Origin: a candidate division WOR-3 bacterium
GTDB taxonomy: Bacteria; SDB-A
Length of the DNA: 7,341 bases
Assembly (NCBI GenBank): GCA_016934535.1
Contig: JAFGSQ010000065.1
Location: 1-7,341 of the forward strand
Reading direction: 5' to 3'
The notes under the pieces were generated by a model that did not search any database, was not told the DNA's origin, and was given only the letters and a program-made list of their open reading frames with translations. The position numbers and the translations under genes are program-made. Below, one piece after another: positions 5,429 to 7,341 of this stretch (the first letter of the stretch is position 1; each line of letters opens with the position of its first letter).

Positions 5429-6193
5429 ATGTTGTTCAGAAAAAGCAGAAAATCAAAGGAAAATTTCAGTTCGACCAGGGAATGGATAGAATCAATAGCA
5501 GTGGCGGTATATTTCGTTTTGATAGTCAGGCTGGTTTTGATACAGTCTTTCAGAATTCCGACTCCGAGCATGGTAAATACGCTTCTGGTAGGCGATTTTC
5601 TTTTCGTCGAAAGACTCTCCCTCGGCCCCAGGATTGCTTATCACAGAGGAAATGAAGAGCTCTGGAATCTTCATCTGTTCAAGTTCGCCGATCCCAAAAG
5701 GGGAGACATAATCGCTTTCAGGTATCCGATAGACGGCAGGGATTTTGTGAAAAGGTGTATAGGATTGCCCGGCGACACGGTGAGGATAATTGATAAAAAA
5801 GTGTACATTAACGGAAAAAGCCTCGAAGAAGACTACACAGTGTTTTCAGACGACAGAATTTTTCCCTCCCTTTTTCAGACACAGCTTGGCGCATCTTTGA
5901 CCATCGAAGAATACCAGAAACTTTGGGAAGAAAGAAAATTTCACGAAGGGGCTATTTTCCCTTACATAAGAGACAATTTCGGACCGATCGTCGTTCCCCG
6001 GGGACAATACCTGATGTTGGGCGACAACAGGGACAATTCGGACGACTCGAGAGCGTGGGGTCCGGTCCCGGCAAAAGAACTCAGGGGCAAACCCCTGATA
6101 TTGTATTTCTCTTTCAACATGAAGGAAAACGAAAAAGTGATCGCGCCGTGGAAATGGGTGAAATGGACACGAATAGGAAGATTGTTAATCTAA
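5429..6193 (+). CDS. lepB: Signal peptidase I
   Basis: The 254-residue serine/lysine protease (peptidase family S26) cleaves Sec and Tat signal peptides at the outer face of the inner membrane. A basic N-terminus leads to one membrane segment (about 21-40). The nucleophile Ser47 lies in RIPTPSM (42-48) and the general-base Lys108 in DFVKRCIGLPGD (105-116). The family signature GDNRDNSDDSRAWGPV (198-213) follows. An extra stretch of about 50 residues (137-186) separates the Lys box from the final boxes and probably forms the variable cap region. Gram-negative LepB of E. coli has two membrane segments and 324 residues; this one has a single segment and is intermediate in length. The gene starts 4 bases after the channel gene, with AGGA at 5416-5419, and is the last of the operon. 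It would be expected to process proteins such as the phosphoesterase encoded two genes upstream. Confidence 0.96.
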   Translation: MLFRKSRKSKENFSSTREWIESIAVAVYFVLIVRLVLIQSFRIPTPSMVNTLLVGDFLFVERLSLGPRIAYHRGNEELWNLHLFKFADPKRGDIIAFRYPIDGRDFVKRCIGLPGDTVRIIDKKVYINGKSLEEDYTVFSDDRIFPSLFQTQLGASLTIEEYQKLWEERKFHEGAIFPYIRDNFGPIVVPRGQYLMLGDNRDNSDDSRAWGPVPAKELRGKPLILYFSFNMKENEKVIAPWKWVKWTRIGRLLI

Positions 6194-6227
6194 ACCTTTT
6201 TTGACAGTAAAAAAAAATGTTTGGGAA

Positions 6228-6256
6228 TTGACAAATAAAGAATTCAATTATATTCT
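6228..6256 (+). promoter_or_regulatory. Promoter of tRNA-Gln and probably of the downstream gene
   Basis: A perfect TTGACA (6228-6233) is followed after 17 bases by TATTCT (6251-6256). TATATT (6249-6254) overlaps it at 15-base spacing. A start near 6263 lies 10 bases before the mature tRNA. No terminator follows the tRNA, so the same promoter probably serves the gene beginning at 6358. Confidence 0.6.
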
Positions 6257-6272
6257 TTTCAAATTCGAACAC

Positions 6273-6346
6273 TGGGGTGTCGTCCAATGGCAGGACTCGT
6301 GACTCTGGATCACGCTATTGGGGTTCAAATCCCTGCACCCCAGCCA
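6273..6346 (+). tRNA. tRNA-Gln (anticodon CTG), CCA encoded
   Basis: The 74-base cloverleaf has acceptor TGGGGTG (6273-6279) paired with CACCCCA (6336-6342). The discriminator is G6343 and CCA is encoded at 6344-6346. The anticodon stem CGTGA/TCACG (6298-6302/6310-6314) holds loop CTCTGGA with anticodon CTG at 6305-6307. The T arm is GGGGT-TCAAAT-CCCT-like and ends before the acceptor. The weak first pair U1-A72 and discriminator G are typical of glutamine tRNAs. It reads CAG. The next gene begins 11 bases after the CCA. Confidence 0.96.
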
Positions 6347-6357
6347 GATAATTCCTG

Positions 6358-7200
6358 ATGAACAGCCAGAATTTATCCGACGGAAAATTTTTCGATCTTG
6401 AAAAATATTTTTTTGATTTCAAAGGCGCGTACGCTATCACTGAAACAATTCAGCTCGATCTGGAAAAAGCGGGCGTTTTGGTCGAAAAAATTTCTGAAAA
6501 TTTGTCCATTAATCCCGAATCAAGAAAAATCGACGATGAAAACGGGTACGTCGTGATAGACAGAAACGAGAGCACGAATGAATATTTTCTCACGGTCACT
6601 TTTTTATCTGAATTGACTGACGAGAAACCGGTATCCAATTGTTCAAAACTCATTATAACGAGAAAATCTTCCGACGATGACCGTTCCTTTTTGTCTCACG
6701 AAGGATTTGTGCCGTTTACTGAAATGTTTGCATGTTTCTTCAACGTGTGGAGCGTTGAAAAAATAAACATATTTCCGTACGAACCGGAAAAGATTTTTTT
6801 TGACTACGATTTTGAAACTTTTGATTTTCTACTCGTCAAATATATCGCGCCTGTCAAAATATCTGACATGCAGAAATACTATTTCAAGAACGATTACGTG
6901 TTGTTGTCAGGAGAATACGGCGAAAAGGGAGAAGTGTTTTGGGGAAAAAACGATCCTGACCTTTTCGCCAGGAAATTTTTGAACGGCGAGTCAAAACGGA
7001 AAATTAAACTTTCTGAATTGTCCGAAGAACTTAAAATCGACAAAGATTTTCTGATTTCGGCTATTGTATCCCGGACAGGCGCTTCAACAAAAATCGAAAC
7101 CGGGGAAAAAATATATTTTGGTTCAGAGGCTGTTATCGTCTTGTCGGGAGAGGAGATAACCGTCTATTCTCCTTCGTACTTTTTAAACGACGACGATTGA
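6358..7200 (+). CDS. Unrecognised acidic cytoplasmic protein downstream of tRNA-Gln
   Basis: I do not recognise this 280-residue protein. It has no signal peptide or membrane segment, so a cytoplasmic location is inferred. It is rich in Asp, Glu, Lys and Phe. The N-terminal two-thirds mixes helices and strands, with a Phe-rich stretch (115-162) including FTEMFACFFNVW and FETFDFLL. Residues about 214-255 (IKLSELSEELKI, then FLISAIVSR, then KIETGEKIYF) could form a winged-helix-like unit, which is a weak pattern match and not a domain call. It ends in NDDD. The start at ATG 6358 is 11 bases after the tRNA-Gln CCA and has no Shine-Dalgarno site. An in-frame TAA at 6349-6351 blocks any longer version. 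There is no promoter of its own in the gap, so it is probably transcribed through the tRNA and released by 3' processing of the tRNA. Confidence 0.72.
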   Translation: MNSQNLSDGKFFDLEKYFFDFKGAYAITETIQLDLEKAGVLVEKISENLSINPESRKIDDENGYVVIDRNESTNEYFLTVTFLSELTDEKPVSNCSKLIITRKSSDDDRSFLSHEGFVPFTEMFACFFNVWSVEKINIFPYEPEKIFFDYDFETFDFLLVKYIAPVKISDMQKYYFKNDYVLLSGEYGEKGEVFWGKNDPDLFARKFLNGESKRKIKLSELSEELKIDKDFLISAIVSRTGASTKIETGEKIYFGSEAVIVLSGEEITVYSPSYFLNDDD

Positions 7201-7224
7201 CCGGAACATTTTTTCTTATTTTAA

Positions 7225-7252
7225 TTGACATCGCTGAAAAATCAAATATAAT
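7225..7252 (+). promoter_or_regulatory. Strong promoter of initiator tRNA-fMet
   Basis: TTGACA (7225-7230) and TATAAT (7247-7252) are both perfect consensus hexamers at 16-base spacing. The predicted start near 7259 is about 12 bases before the tRNA. It is the best sigma-70-type promoter in the window. Confidence 0.8.
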
Positions 7253-7271
7253 CTTTGTAATAATTTTGCGT

Positions 7272-7341
7272 CGCGGGATGGAGCAGTGGTAGCTCGCTGG
7301 GCTCATAACCCAGAGGCCGAGGGTTCAAATCCCTCTCCCGC
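7272..7341 (+). tRNA. Initiator tRNA-fMet (anticodon CAT), cut by the window edge
   Basis: The 70 visible bases reach position 71 of the acceptor. C1 is followed by GCGGGA, which pairs with TCCCGC at 7336-7341; positions 72, 73 and any CCA lie beyond the window. The anticodon stem is CTGGG/CCCAG with loop CTCATAA (anticodon CAT). It carries the three consecutive G-C pairs next to the loop that mark initiator tRNAs. The sequence parallels E. coli tRNA-fMet closely (CGCGGG start, GAGCAG..GGTAGCTCG D arm). An initiator normally has A72 opposite C1, which cannot be seen here. Confidence 0.95.

Noticed and set aside
6201-6206. Second TTGACA upstream of tRNA-Gln
   Set aside because: No acceptable -10 lies 15-19 bases downstream. 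The TTGACA at 6228 has one.
6194-6222. Possible terminator after lepB (T run, then A run)
   Set aside because: Only a weak A-T stem can be drawn, with no GC core and no U tract after it. It is not enough to call, although the operon must end near here or read into tRNA-Gln.
7272-7341. Elongator tRNA-Met as an alternative for the CAT anticodon
   Set aside because: C1 at the 5' end and three consecutive G-C pairs in the anticodon stem are initiator features. Elongator tRNA-Met and tRNA-Ile(CAT) normally have a paired first base and lack this GGG/CCC stem.
1-7341. CRISPR array, insertion sequence or phage genes
   Set aside because: No regularly spaced repeats, transposase, integrase or terminal inverted repeats were seen. 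The tRNA genes show no attachment-site duplication within the window.

Overview
The window looks like part of a chromosome from a Gram-negative bacterium of the FCB superphylum, either Bacteroidetes-like or one of the uncultured FCB-related candidate phyla. Three things suggest this. Two proteins end in a type IX secretion (Por) C-terminal sorting domain. Three genes encode lipoproteins, one of which carries a Bacteroidetes-type surface-export signal. The translation signals are a mixture of strong Shine-Dalgarno sites and starts with none. I cannot assign a genus or phylum from the sequence alone. Nothing resembling a phage, insertion sequence or CRISPR array is visible.

Left part (1-2200). 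The window opens inside or just after a gene whose last 20 codons end at 64. An open frame (112-570) follows that encodes only the C-terminal part of a secreted protein, with no signal peptide, so it is probably a truncated or frameshifted remnant. A perfect 19-bp inverted repeat (582-625) flanked by A and T runs separates it from a convergent minus-strand operon and should terminate transcription from both sides. The operon runs 2188->634 from a promoter at 2214-2242. It encodes two paralogous small coiled-coil lipoproteins, built like Braun's lipoprotein and both ending in HPTIPI-x-PIK, and then a larger lipoprotein with a fibronectin-III-like domain and a C-x-K-D-D surface-export signal. 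Together they look like a small cell-envelope set: two candidate outer-membrane/peptidoglycan tethers and one surface lipoprotein.

Middle part (2300-6200). A tRNA-Leu(GAG) gene is followed by a three-gene plus-strand operon with only 4 bases between successive genes. The genes are a secreted calcineurin-like/purple-acid-phosphatase-type phosphoesterase with a type IX sorting domain, an MscS-type channel fused to a cyclic-nucleotide-binding domain, and signal peptidase I (LepB). The operon has a consensus -10 box placed so that the first transcript would begin at the A of the phosphoesterase ATG, which suggests a leaderless mRNA. LepB would be expected to cleave the signal peptides of secreted proteins such as the phosphoesterase.

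Right part (6200-7341). A tRNA-Gln(CTG) gene with encoded CCA stands 11 bases before a 280-residue unrecognised cytoplasmic protein that has no Shine-Dalgarno site of its own. The two are probably co-transcribed. The window ends within an initiator tRNA-fMet gene that has a near-perfect sigma-70-type promoter and lacks only its last bases.
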